In this document: in pieces, positions 8,809-17,057 of the stretch | Layout: the number at the start of each line of letters is the position of its first letter | Position numbering within the stretch: the first letter of the stretch is position 1 | DNA from: Pseudomonas sp. TH43 | GTDB taxonomy: Bacteria > Pseudomonadota > Gammaproteobacteria > Pseudomonadales > Pseudomonadaceae | Length of the DNA stretch: 64,000 nt | Direction of reading: 5' to 3' | NCBI RefSeq assembly: GCF_016650635.1 | Contig: NZ_JAEKFI010000004.1 | Coordinates: 2,154,501-2,218,500, forward strand | Notes under the pieces: model-generated | Seen by the model: the letters and a program-made list of their open reading frames with translations, nothing else | Database searches by the model: none | What the model was told of the DNA's origin: nothing | Made by a program: the position numbers and the translations under genes

Positions 8809-10001
8809 GGGGCGTCTCCGATAATCAGGCTGACGTTGTTGCCGCCGAAGGCAAACGAGTTGCTCATCAGGTAGCGGGGTGCAATGGACGTCAGGCGTGC
8901 GCTTGCGGTCACCCACTGCAGCGGCGGCAGCGCGGCATCGGCCTGGCCGTCCCAGATGTGCGGCGGTAATGCGTGGTCGGGGTTATCGGCACTCAGGCTC
9001 AGCCAGCAGAACGCCGCCTCCAGCGCACCGGCCGCACCGAGGGTGTGGCCGGTCATCGGTTTGGTCGACGAGCAGGCCACGCCGGCGGGGAACAGTGACG
9101 CGACAGCCAGGCTTTCCATGGCGTCGTTGTGCTGAGTCGCGGTGCCGTGCAGGTTCAAGTAGTCGATTTGCTCAGCTTGCAGCTGCGCGCGGCTCAAGGC
9201 TTTTTGCATGGCTTGCAGGGCGCCGCGACCGCTTGGTTCCGGGGCGGAAATGTGATGCGCATCGGAACTGGCGCCCGCGCCGAGCAGGGCGATGGCCGGA
9301 CCGTCACCCTGTTGTTTGCTCATCACGAACAGCACCGCGGCTTCACCGATATTGATGCCGTTGCGGTTGGCCGAGAACGGATTGCAGCGCTCGTCCGACA
9401 CCGCTTCCAGCGCCGAAAAGCCATTGAGGGTCAGCTTGCACAAACTGTCGACGCCGCCGCACAGCACCGCGTCGCACAGGCCCAGATCGAGCAGACGCTG
9501 GGCACTCATCAGGGCGCGGGCGCTGGAGGTGCACGCCGTGGAAATCACATAGGCCGGGCCGCTCACTTGCAGCCATTCGGCGAGAAAGGTTGCCGGCGCA
9601 CCGAGTTCCTGCTGCCGATAGTCGTATTCGGCGGGGAATTGCTGCTGGCGAATGTAATGCGCCAGACCACGGCTGGCCTCGTCGATCCCCGACGTGCTGG
9701 TGCCCAATACCACACCGATGCGCTCGCGGCCGTAGGTCTGGATTGCTTGGTCGATGGCATCGCGAATCTGCAACGCGGCTTCGAGCAACAGCTGATTGTT
9801 GCGGCTGCTCTGATCGGCCAGTTCTGCCGGAATCGCCGCCAGATCACCGTGAACCGCCGCGACTGGCAGTTCACGCTCCGGCACCCAGCCGGACTCGCGA
9901 CGCATGCCCGAGCAGTCACCGGCAAACAGGTTGCGCGCAACGGTCGATTTGTCACGGCCCAACGAACAGATCACGCCGAGAGCGTTCAGGTAAGCGGTCA
10001 T
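8805..10001 (-). CDS. apeO: Beta-ketoacyl-ACP synthase, KS of a KS/CLF pair (ApeO-like)
   Basis: A 398-residue condensing enzyme with catalytic Cys157 in STACTSSARAL, LHGTATQHND and KPMTGHTLGAAGALEA, so the triad is intact. In the characterised system ApeO needs the small chain-length-factor-like ApeC (23754-24479 here) as partner. The start overlaps the apeN stop by 4 bp. It is diverged from ApeR and likely handles a different set of chain lengths. Confidence 0.9.
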   Translation of the reverse strand: MTAYLNALGVICSLGRDKSTVARNLFAGDCSGMRRESGWVPERELPVAAVHGDLAAIPAELADQSSRNNQLLLEAALQIRDAIDQAIQTYGRERIGVVLGTSTSGIDEASRGLAHYIRQQQFPAEYDYRQQELGAPATFLAEWLQVSGPAYVISTACTSSARALMSAQRLLDLGLCDAVLCGGVDSLCKLTLNGFSALEAVSDERCNPFSANRNGINIGEAAVLFVMSKQQGDGPAIALLGAGASSDAHHISAPEPSGRGALQAMQKALSRAQLQAEQIDYLNLHGTATQHNDAMESLAVASLFPAGVACSSTKPMTGHTLGAAGALEAAFCWLSLSADNPDHALPPHIWDGQADAALPPLQWVTASARLTSIAPRYLMSNSFAFGGNNVSLIIGDAP

Positions 10002-10489
10002 GGCGTCGATTCACCCAACGGAGAAACGCGATAGTGCGGGCCTTGGGGCAGGTTCAATTCGAAGTGCAACGGTTGTGCATAACGGATGGCCCAACGCGGC
10101 GGCAGAGTTCGTTGCTCACCGTGTTGCTGCGCATCGGGATAGTTGCGCAGCAGCTCGCCGGACGGGGTCAGGGCGAACAGCAGGGCCGCGAACAGCTCGC
10201 GGGCCTCCGGGTTCGGCGGCAGCAGGCCATCGGCTTGCCAATGACCGTCGATCAATTGCTGACGCGCCTGGGGGATGCCCAGCGGGTCCATCATCGACCA
10301 ACGGATGCCCGTACCTTCGCGTTGGATCACCAAAAGCCAGTCCTGGCGTTGCTCGGCTTGCTGGCGCTCGATGTGCAGTTGCAGTGGCAGGGGCAGCGTC
10401 GGGTTGCCCGCCGGCAATGGCGCGTGGCTGGCGCAGGCACTTAACAGAAGTAAAATGCTCAGCACCAATAGCCGCCACACAGCGGACAC
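9998..10489 (-). CDS. apeN: DUF3261-type outer-membrane lipoprotein (ApeN-like)
   Basis: About 163 residues with a lipoprotein signal peptide: hydrophobic WRLLVLSILLLL followed by the lipobox LSAC. Lipoproteins of this size and position are standard in APE clusters, next to the LolA-like and MMPL export genes. The start is uncertain. The frame stays open back to an ATG at 10594, but that would translate a REP element and bury the signal peptide, so a GTG at 10489 or 10480 is preferred. No good ribosome site is visible because the REP directly abuts the start. Confidence 0.75.
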   Translation of the reverse strand: MSAVWRLLVLSILLLLSACASHAPLPAGNPTLPLPLQLHIERQQAEQRQDWLLVIQREGTGIRWSMMDPLGIPQARQQLIDGHWQADGLLPPNPEARELFAALLFALTPSGELLRNYPDAQQHGEQRTLPPRWAIRYAQPLHFELNLPQGPHYRVSPLGESTP

Positions 10490-10577
10490 TGTGGGAGCGA
10501 GCCTGCTCGCGAAGGCGCGGGCCCATTCAACAAAGAGGCTGGCTGGCCCACCGCTTTCGCGAGCAGGCTCGCTCCCA
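10490..10577. repeat. REP/BIME element inside the APE operon
   Basis: REP arms TGTGGGAGCGAGCCTGCTCG (from 10490) and its inverse (to 10577) lie between the methyltransferase and apeN genes, the only sizeable gap in an otherwise overlapping operon. Confidence 0.88.
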
Positions 10578-10593
10578 AAAGTCATGTGTCGCA

Positions 10594-11319
10594 TTAACGA
10601 TCACCTTGAAGCGGTTTGCGCGCGACGACGTTGACCAGCGTCTCTTCACGCTGACCAAACGGCTTTGGCTTGCTCAGCCCAAAGCGCTCCAGCAAGCCAA
10701 AATCCTTCGAGCGGCTCCACCACAGATAGGGGTACGAAACGTTGCGCTCGGCAAACTCGAAACCCTGTTCACGAATCATCTGCAGATACTGCGCCGCACT
10801 CTTCTGCACATGCATCGGATGACGGAACAGCCAACGAATCACCCACGTATCAATGTAAGCCTCGGTGGATTCGGCGAACAGCAGGTATCCGCCCGGCTTG
10901 AGCACGCGATAGAACTCGGCGAGGGCCTTTTCCTGCTCGACCAGATGATGGAAGGTCTGGTGACAGAACAGCAGATCGACGCTCGCATCGGCGACGTTCA
11001 GCGTCGCGCAATCGCTGCCGATCAGCTCGACGGGCAAACCCTGACGCGCCGCTTCTGCGGCGCTCAACTCAAGGCTGTGCGGGTCGGCATCGACGCCGAT
11101 CAGGCGCTGTGGCGCAAAGGTCTGGCGCAGGTGAGCGAACGACTTGCCTTGCCCGCACCCGGCATCGAGCAGCACCGGGTGTTCCGGCAGCGCCTCACTG
11201 AACAGCCCGCGCAAATCGTTGATCGCTACGCGCAACACGTGGTGCTGCCAGGTGTGACTGCGCAGGAACCAGAAACCGAAGCGGGTTTCCTCGACATAGT
11301 TGTCGCTCAAGTAGTTCAT
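10594..11319 (-). CDS. Class I SAM-dependent methyltransferase
   Basis: A 241-residue methyltransferase with the SAM motif VLLDAGCGQGKS (about 48-59), an acidic loop GVDADPHS, and the post-motif VLKPGGYLLFAE. In an APE cluster such an enzyme probably methylates the aryl head group, as known for the E. coli pigment, but the acceptor is not shown by sequence. Its start overlaps the flavoprotein stop by 4 bp. Confidence 0.85.
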   Translation of the reverse strand: MNYLSDNYVEETRFGFWFLRSHTWQHHVLRVAINDLRGLFSEALPEHPVLLDAGCGQGKSFAHLRQTFAPQRLIGVDADPHSLELSAAEAARQGLPVELIGSDCATLNVADASVDLLFCHQTFHHLVEQEKALAEFYRVLKPGGYLLFAESTEAYIDTWVIRWLFRHPMHVQKSAAQYLQMIREQGFEFAERNVSYPYLWWSRSKDFGLLERFGLSKPKPFGQREETLVNVVARKPLQGDR

Positions 11320-12563
11320 GTGGCGTCCTTTGCACAGAGTTCGGAGATCATCTTCAAGCGGCGGCGCGCTTCGCTGACGAACGGATTACGCTCATCCCAG
11401 GCGTAACCGGCGAGGATCGAGCAGATCATCCGGCGGATTTCCGCTTGGCTGTCCTCATAGAAAATCACGTCCTGAAAGGTGCCGGCGTACCAGCCCTCGA
11501 CGTAGCAGCGGAAGGTGTCGACACCGCGTTTCAGCGGCTCGGCAAATTCGCTTTGCCAATCGACGGTTTCGCCTTGCAGCTGACGATGCAGCACCGCTGC
11601 CGCCATGCTCGCCGAACGCATGGCGATGGTTACGCCGGAGGAGAACACCGGGTCGAGAAACTCCGCCGCATTGCCCAGCAGCGCGAAGCCCGGACCGTGC
11701 AGGGTTTTGACATTGGCCGCGTAGCCACCGAGGGTGCGCGCCGGCGTGTCCCACACAGCGTTGTTGAGCACGCCGGCAAGGCTTGGGGTTTCGGCGATGA
11801 AACCGCGCAGGCAGGCATCGAGGTCGCTGTCGCGGCCCTTGAAGTGTTCTGCAGCCGCGACCACGCCCACCGAGCAACGACCATTGCTGAACGGGATCGT
11901 CCAGAACCAGATATCGCGGTGCTGTGGATGGGTGGTGACGAGGATTTTTTCGCGGTCGAACGCCGGGTTGTCGATGTGATCTTCGACGTGGGTAAACACC
12001 GCCTGGCGCACCGGAAAGCCCGACGGCGCTTCCAGATCGAGCAAGCGCGACAACACGCGACCGTAACCGCTGGCATCGAGCACGAAGTCTGCCTCGACAC
12101 GGTATTCGCTGCCGTCTTCACGACGCACATTCAATTGCGGTTTTGGCCGCTGAAAATCGACGCTGACGATGGCATCGCCGTAACGAATCTCGACGCCTTG
12201 CAGCGCGGCTTGATCCGCCAGCAGTTTGTCGAAATCGGCGCGCTGCACCTGGAACGTGGTCGGTTTGCCGTCAGAAAAGGTGTCGCCAAAATCGAACGCG
12301 CTGTAGCGCTCGCCCCACGCGAACGCAGCGCCGGTCTTGCGCTGGAATCCGGCCGCGTTGACGGCGTCGAGCATGCCGGCCTCTTCGACGAAGTCCAGGC
12401 AATGGCTGAGCAGGCTTTCACCGATGGAAAAACGGGGAAAATGCTGGCGCTCGATCACCAGTACATCGTGGCCCTTGCGCTTGAGCAGTGCCGCGGCGAT
12501 AGCGCCGGACGGGCCTGCGCCGATGATCACGACCTGACGGGATTCCATTTCAACGATTGGCAC
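11316..12563 (-). CDS. FAD-dependent oxidoreductase, halogenase/hydroxylase-like
   Basis: A 415-residue flavoprotein with the FAD motif VVIIGAGPSGAIAAALL at the N-terminus, SIGESLLSHCLDF, and GFALLGNAAEFLDPVFSSGV, the layout of the tryptophan-halogenase/geranylgeranyl-reductase-like flavin monooxygenase group. A halogenase needs a conserved WxWxIP segment; here IWFWTIPFSNG is close to it (WFWTIP). Either aryl-ring hydroxylation or halogenation of the pigment head is possible. The GTG at 12563 follows GGAG by five bases and is preferred over the ATG at 12548. It overlaps the antiporter gene by 14 bp. Confidence 0.82.
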   Translation of the reverse strand: MPIVEMESRQVVIIGAGPSGAIAAALLKRKGHDVLVIERQHFPRFSIGESLLSHCLDFVEEAGMLDAVNAAGFQRKTGAAFAWGERYSAFDFGDTFSDGKPTTFQVQRADFDKLLADQAALQGVEIRYGDAIVSVDFQRPKPQLNVRREDGSEYRVEADFVLDASGYGRVLSRLLDLEAPSGFPVRQAVFTHVEDHIDNPAFDREKILVTTHPQHRDIWFWTIPFSNGRCSVGVVAAAEHFKGRDSDLDACLRGFIAETPSLAGVLNNAVWDTPARTLGGYAANVKTLHGPGFALLGNAAEFLDPVFSSGVTIAMRSASMAAAVLHRQLQGETVDWQSEFAEPLKRGVDTFRCYVEGWYAGTFQDVIFYEDSQAEIRRMICSILAGYAWDERNPFVSEARRRLKMISELCAKDAT

Positions 12564-13713
12564 GCGAGCTCCGGGGCAAAGGGTTTTTCAAATTCAGGGG
12601 GGCGCTGTGCAGGCCGATCATGGCCGGCAACAGCGTGGCGATCAGGCCCATCAGCATCAGCGCGAAGTACAGCGCCGGGGTGATGAGCTGTTGTTGCAGC
12701 AGCAGATTGAGAAAGACGATTTCGCTCAGGCCACGAATGTTCAGCAGCACGCTTTCGCGCCAGCGACTGGCGCCTTCGAACGAGGCGCCGGCCCAGCCGA
12801 GACCGAGCCAGTTGCCGAGCAGTTTACTGGCAATCGGCAACAGCAGCAGCGCCGCCCATTGCACCGCGCCGAGGCTGGCGAGGGCGCTGTGTACGTCAAT
12901 CTGCACAATGCCGAAGGTGAGGATCAGCGGGATCGCTATCCACGTCTGTAAACGGCTCATCCAGCGCGCCGGTAACGGCAGCACCAGCGGCATTTTCAGC
13001 GCTGCCATGCACAGCAGATAGCCGACGCCGAAAATCAGCGCGTTGAGTTTGAAGTGCTCGGCCATTACCAGCAGCGCGAAAAAGCCCAGGCTGTAAGTCA
13101 GCGGCCGCCGCACAGCGCACACCCACAACAGCAAAGGCACACAGGCCAGCAGCAACGGCAGCAACAGACTGCTCAGGTGCAGACTGCCCTGCGCGAGGCC
13201 GAACAGCGTCCAGCAGCTCAGGTCGATCAGAATCGCGGTTTGCACCAGACGCCGAGTGGCGGCGGGTGGGTAGTCGATATGGCGCAGATACAGGTACAGC
13301 ACCGGGATCGCGGTAATGGCAAACACCAGGCCGATGGCCAGCGAGTTTAGCCACGGTTGCGCCGGCAGCAGCCAGCCTGCGACGGCGACGCCGCAGACAA
13401 ACGGCACGGCAAAACTGGGCAGCGCGATTTTCACGCTCTGGCGATCCAGGCGCAGGTCGATCACGTCACTGAGGATGTGCCCGAGCAGCAGGGCAAAACT
13501 CAGGCTGTAAAGGTTCTTCAGCCACTCGGGGGCGATCAATTGTGCGCCGCTGAGTTGCCAGCCCGGTTCGATCCAGAAATACATCAGCAGTGACAAGCCG
13601 AAGCTCGCCAACAGTAACTGGCTGACAATCGGAATCAGACCCAAGTGACGGCCGATACGGGTGGCCACGGCGAATAACGCCAGGGCCAGCAGCCAGAATC
13701 CGACGACCATCAT
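12550..13713 (-). CDS. CPA2-type monovalent cation/H+ antiporter-like membrane protein
   Basis: A 387-residue protein with about 11-12 hydrophobic segments and the CPA2/Kef-type motif LLNIRGLSEIVFLNL near residue 330. There is no C-terminal RCK domain. It is embedded in the APE operon, with 4-bp overlap to the MMPL gene upstream and 14 bp to the flavoprotein downstream, so it is part of the same transcription unit. It could support pigment export energetics or be a diverged transporter; this is inference. Confidence 0.78.
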   Translation of the reverse strand: MMVVGFWLLALALFAVATRIGRHLGLIPIVSQLLLASFGLSLLMYFWIEPGWQLSGAQLIAPEWLKNLYSLSFALLLGHILSDVIDLRLDRQSVKIALPSFAVPFVCGVAVAGWLLPAQPWLNSLAIGLVFAITAIPVLYLYLRHIDYPPAATRRLVQTAILIDLSCWTLFGLAQGSLHLSSLLLPLLLACVPLLLWVCAVRRPLTYSLGFFALLVMAEHFKLNALIFGVGYLLCMAALKMPLVLPLPARWMSRLQTWIAIPLILTFGIVQIDVHSALASLGAVQWAALLLLPIASKLLGNWLGLGWAGASFEGASRWRESVLLNIRGLSEIVFLNLLLQQQLITPALYFALMLMGLIATLLPAMIGLHSAPLNLKNPLPRSSRANR

Positions 13714-16049
13714 GTTGTCGGCTCCGCGGCACTGACGCGCTGTTCATGGCGCCCGGCCCACGGCGCGAGCATGAAGCTGAACGCCAGACCGAGGCTGACC
13801 GACAAGCCGAAATTGCTCACCGCCGGTGTGCTGGAAACCGCCAGCAGCCCGAACGACAGCCACGTGGTCAGCGCCGCCAACAGCGTGCCGAGCAGGCTCA
13901 CTGCCGCACCGCCGACTTGCTCGCGCATGAGAATCGCGTAATCGACGCTGATCGCCGTGACCAGCAGCAGGCCGAACAGGCTGAACAAGGTCAGCGGCTG
14001 ACCGAGCCAGCCAAGGCTGGCGAGACTGCACAGTGCGGCGAGCAACGGTAATGCGACGATGCGCAGCGCACCACCGAAACCGAACGGCAGGATCAGCACC
14101 AGCACGATCAACACGCAGGACGCGAGTTTCAGTTCGGCCGCGCTGATTTGTGTCGCGGCAAACACTTCATTCAGTTCGCCGAGACGATCGACCAGCATCA
14201 CCCCGGGCAAGTCGAGTGCCTGCACGCGCAACAGCGCCGGGTTATTCAGGCCTTGCAGGCTGGTCATCGCCGCGACGCCGCCTTCGGTCGCGCCGAGCCA
14301 CAGCGTGCGATAAGGCTCGCCGAGCGGGCCGGCCAGTGCGGCGTCGATGTCTTCGGCGGGAACGCTCTGCAACTGTTGCAGTTCGTTTTGCAGCGCGGCG
14401 GGTGGTACTCCGAGGTCAAGCAGCGGCTGCCAGTACTGCGGCAGTTTGTTCAGTGCTGCGCGAACCTGTTCCTGTTGGCTCGGCGGACTGACCAGTTGAT
14501 CGAGCGCCAGATAGCCTTGCAGTTTGTCGAGGTTGACCAGTTGTTGCAGGCGCTCGCTCAGCGCGGCCTGGCGCTCCAGCAACTGCTGCTGATTGGCGGC
14601 ACGCACAAGGAAGAACTGGCTGGTCGGTTGATACCCGGTGATTCGCGCGATGGCTTGCGCTTCATCGGTCAGGTGTTGGGGGGCACCGACCCACTGGCGG
14701 ATGTCGTTTTTGCTTTGCAACTGCATCAGGCCGCCAGCGCAGAAGGCGATCAGTAACGCCAACAGCACCGGCGTGCGCACGCGTTCGAGAAGTTTTTCGC
14801 GCAGATTGACCAAGCGCTCGGCCAGCGTCAGCGGCCATTGCGCCGGGCGTAACTCGACGTTTTTCAGCAGTGCCGGCAGCAGACACACCGCCGACAAATA
14901 CGCGCCGAGCAGGCCGGCGGCGGAAAACACTGCGATTTGCGTCAGCGCCGGGAATGGCGTCCAGGCCAGCGCCAGATAACCAATGGTGCTGGTGATCAGG
15001 CTCAGCGTCAGCCCCGACAGCGTCAGGCGCAAGGCCGGCCAACTGCGCCACGGTTTCAGGCTCCAGCTCTTCGACAGGTAATGCAGCGGGTAGTCCACCG
15101 CCACGCCGATCAGGCTGGAGCCGAGCACCAGCGTCATCACATGCATATGGCCGAACAGCGCGACACACGCCACCGCCCCGAACAGCATGCCAACCAGCAC
15201 CGGCACGAATGCCAGCAATACCCGCCAGCGACGAAACGCCAGCAGCAGCAACAGCAGGATGCCAAGCGTGGCACCGCCGCCGACCCAGGTCATCTCGCGA
15301 GTGGCTTGCTGCTGACCGTTGGCGGCGTACAGCAAGCCACTGGCGGCCAGCAACTGCACATCTGATGTCGCTGCCTGCTCACGACTGTGCTGGAGCAAAT
15401 CCGCGACTTTCAGTGGCAGGTTCATGTCGAAGGCATTGCCAGTGGTGCGTGCGCGCAGCAGCACCCAACTCTTGCCGTCGGCATCGGCGACCAACGCGCC
15501 GCTGCCGATGTCCAGTTGCACCGAACCGTGCTGCGGCTGGCTGTTCTGGATGCGTCCGGTCAGGCCCAGCCAGTCGTCCTGGCTCGGCACCAGACTGAAA
15601 CCACTGAACGGATCGAACAGCGCTTGCACGCGTTGCTGAATAAAGACGTCGGGATGTTCGATCAGCAGTTGCCGATCATCCGCCGAGAGCATCGCCAGTC
15701 GTCCTTGCAGCAGTTGCGTGCGCAGGGCCGGGAGGTCCGCTTGCAGGTTCCACTGCACTTTCTCGAACAATCCGCTGGCTTGCCATTGCTCGCCCAGGGT
15801 TTGCGCCATGGCCACCGCTTGCTGGCGATCGGCGTGGCCGACCAGCACCAGCATTTCGCGGTTGAGCGGCTCCTGCATGCGCTGTTCGGCGCGCAGTTCG
15901 AGGGCGTCCGGGTGGGTGCCCGGCACCAGCTCCATGAGGTTCGCCGACAGCGGCGCACCGTTGCGCCATTGCCAACCGGCCAGCGCAACGACTGCCAGTA
16001 GCAGTATCAGGAATAGCCAAGGCAGCCTGCGTTCACTCGGCAAAGTCAT
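13710..16049 (-). CDS. apeM: MMPL/RND-family exporter (ApeM-like)
   Basis: A 779-residue inner-membrane transporter with the RND/MMPL layout: TM1 (LPWLFLILLLAVVALAGWQW), a large periplasmic domain, a membrane bundle (about 255-410, ending LLPALLKN), a second periplasmic domain, and a second bundle (about 630-770). The GVAVDYPLHYLS and AISVDYAILMREQV segments are the paired TM4-like motifs. In APE clusters it is thought to move the polyene lipid toward the outer membrane together with the LolA-like protein. It overlaps apeL by 17 bp. Confidence 0.9.
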   Translation of the reverse strand: MTLPSERRLPWLFLILLLAVVALAGWQWRNGAPLSANLMELVPGTHPDALELRAEQRMQEPLNREMLVLVGHADRQQAVAMAQTLGEQWQASGLFEKVQWNLQADLPALRTQLLQGRLAMLSADDRQLLIEHPDVFIQQRVQALFDPFSGFSLVPSQDDWLGLTGRIQNSQPQHGSVQLDIGSGALVADADGKSWVLLRARTTGNAFDMNLPLKVADLLQHSREQAATSDVQLLAASGLLYAANGQQQATREMTWVGGGATLGILLLLLLAFRRWRVLLAFVPVLVGMLFGAVACVALFGHMHVMTLVLGSSLIGVAVDYPLHYLSKSWSLKPWRSWPALRLTLSGLTLSLITSTIGYLALAWTPFPALTQIAVFSAAGLLGAYLSAVCLLPALLKNVELRPAQWPLTLAERLVNLREKLLERVRTPVLLALLIAFCAGGLMQLQSKNDIRQWVGAPQHLTDEAQAIARITGYQPTSQFFLVRAANQQQLLERQAALSERLQQLVNLDKLQGYLALDQLVSPPSQQEQVRAALNKLPQYWQPLLDLGVPPAALQNELQQLQSVPAEDIDAALAGPLGEPYRTLWLGATEGGVAAMTSLQGLNNPALLRVQALDLPGVMLVDRLGELNEVFAATQISAAELKLASCVLIVLVLILPFGFGGALRIVALPLLAALCSLASLGWLGQPLTLFSLFGLLLVTAISVDYAILMREQVGGAAVSLLGTLLAALTTWLSFGLLAVSSTPAVSNFGLSVSLGLAFSFMLAPWAGRHEQRVSAAEPTT

Positions 16050-16635
16050 GTTGCTCCGCGTCGCTCAACGGTTGATTGGCGTTGCTGTCCTGCATGCGCA
16101 GCACGGTGCTGTCGCCCTGGGTTTCGAGCAGTTCGATGGTTTGCACCAGCGCACCGCCGTCGATATTGATCTGCTTGAACACTTGCTTGAGCAGCAATGA
16201 ACGCGGGCTCAGGGTCAGTTTCCACTGCTGCGCGTCGCCGCTCAGGGCCAGTTCGAAGTCACGTTGCAGGCCACTGCTGTCACCTTGCAGCACGGCGAGG
16301 AACAAACGGTTTTGTTCGGCCCCGGCGCTCTTGTTCGGCAGCAGTTGCCAGCCGTTATCGTCGCGTCGGGCGATGCCTTTGGCGCTGATGCGGTAGTCCT
16401 GCTGCAACGGGGTTTTCAGCAGCCAGAGCAGGCCATGATTCTTCGCGAGGACGAAGCTGCCCTTGCTGATCAGTGGGTGCGGCAGGGCACGCAGGTGCTT
16501 TTCCTGGATGAACTGGCCGTGAATCACGTCCGGTTTCGCCAGTTGCTCGCTGAGTTGTTGCAGGTCGAAAGCATTGGCCAGCGCTGACATCGTCAGCAGC
16601 ACCAATACGCTCAAACTTTTAACAAAAACATTCAT
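16033..16635 (-). CDS. apeL: LolA-like outer-membrane lipoprotein carrier (ApeL-like)
   Basis: A 200-residue periplasmic protein with a signal peptide (MNVFVKSLSVLVLLTMSALA, then NA). The mature part starts like LolA (LQQLSEQLAKPDVIHGQFIQEKHL in part) and has alternating beta-strand character. LolA-like carriers shuttle lipid-linked cargo between membranes; in APE clusters one is placed next to the MMPL exporter. Its start overlaps the thioesterase stop by 4 bp. Confidence 0.88.
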   Translation of the reverse strand: MNVFVKSLSVLVLLTMSALANAFDLQQLSEQLAKPDVIHGQFIQEKHLRALPHPLISKGSFVLAKNHGLLWLLKTPLQQDYRISAKGIARRDDNGWQLLPNKSAGAEQNRLFLAVLQGDSSGLQRDFELALSGDAQQWKLTLSPRSLLLKQVFKQINIDGGALVQTIELLETQGDSTVLRMQDSNANQPLSDAEQHDFAE

Positions 16636-17057
16636 CGCAGCATCCTTTCCACGGCATCGGTGAAGACTTTCGGAGAGGCCAGTTGCATCTCGCGACTGCT
16701 CACGTCGACCGCGACCTGCACCGAGCTGGCACGAGTCAGGCGTTCGCCGGTTTGCAGGTCAGTGATCAGGTAGTTGATCTTCAGGCGGTTTTCCCACTCG
16801 ACCAGATTGGCCCGCACATTGAGCCGCTGACCAAACACCGCGCCGCGCACGTAACGCAGTTGCAGGTCGATGATCGGCCAGGCGAAACCGGACTCGACCA
16901 TGTGCGTGTAGTTGTGGCCGATCTTGTCGAGCAACGCGCAGCGCGCTACTTCCAGATATTTGACGTAGTGGCCGTGCCAGACCACGTGCATGGTGTCGAC
17001 GTCGAAAAACGGCACGAGGATTTCCGTGTCGGCGTGAAGCACTCCGGCGCTACGCAT
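16632..17057 (-). CDS. apeK: 4HBT-type acyl-ACP thioesterase (ApeK-like)
   Basis: A 141-residue hotdog thioesterase of the 4-hydroxybenzoyl-CoA thioesterase/YbgC family. The signature FDVDTMHVVWHGHYVKYLE contains the catalytic Asp and His-Gly region. The ATG at 17057, preceded by GGAGG, is chosen over an upstream ATG that would read through the lyase gene. It probably clears stalled or mis-primed acyl chains from the ACPs. Confidence 0.9.
   Translation of the reverse strand: MRSAGVLHADTEILVPFFDVDTMHVVWHGHYVKYLEVARCALLDKIGHNYTHMVESGFAWPIIDLQLRYVRGAVFGQRLNVRANLVEWENRLKINYLITDLQTGERLTRASSVQVAVDVSSREMQLASPKVFTDAVERMLR

Noticed and set aside
6397..10444. Several long plus-strand frames opposite the APE ketosynthase genes
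   Set aside because: The minus-strand genes carry complete catalytic motifs and overlapping operon spacing; the plus-strand products are Arg/Ala-rich with no family features.
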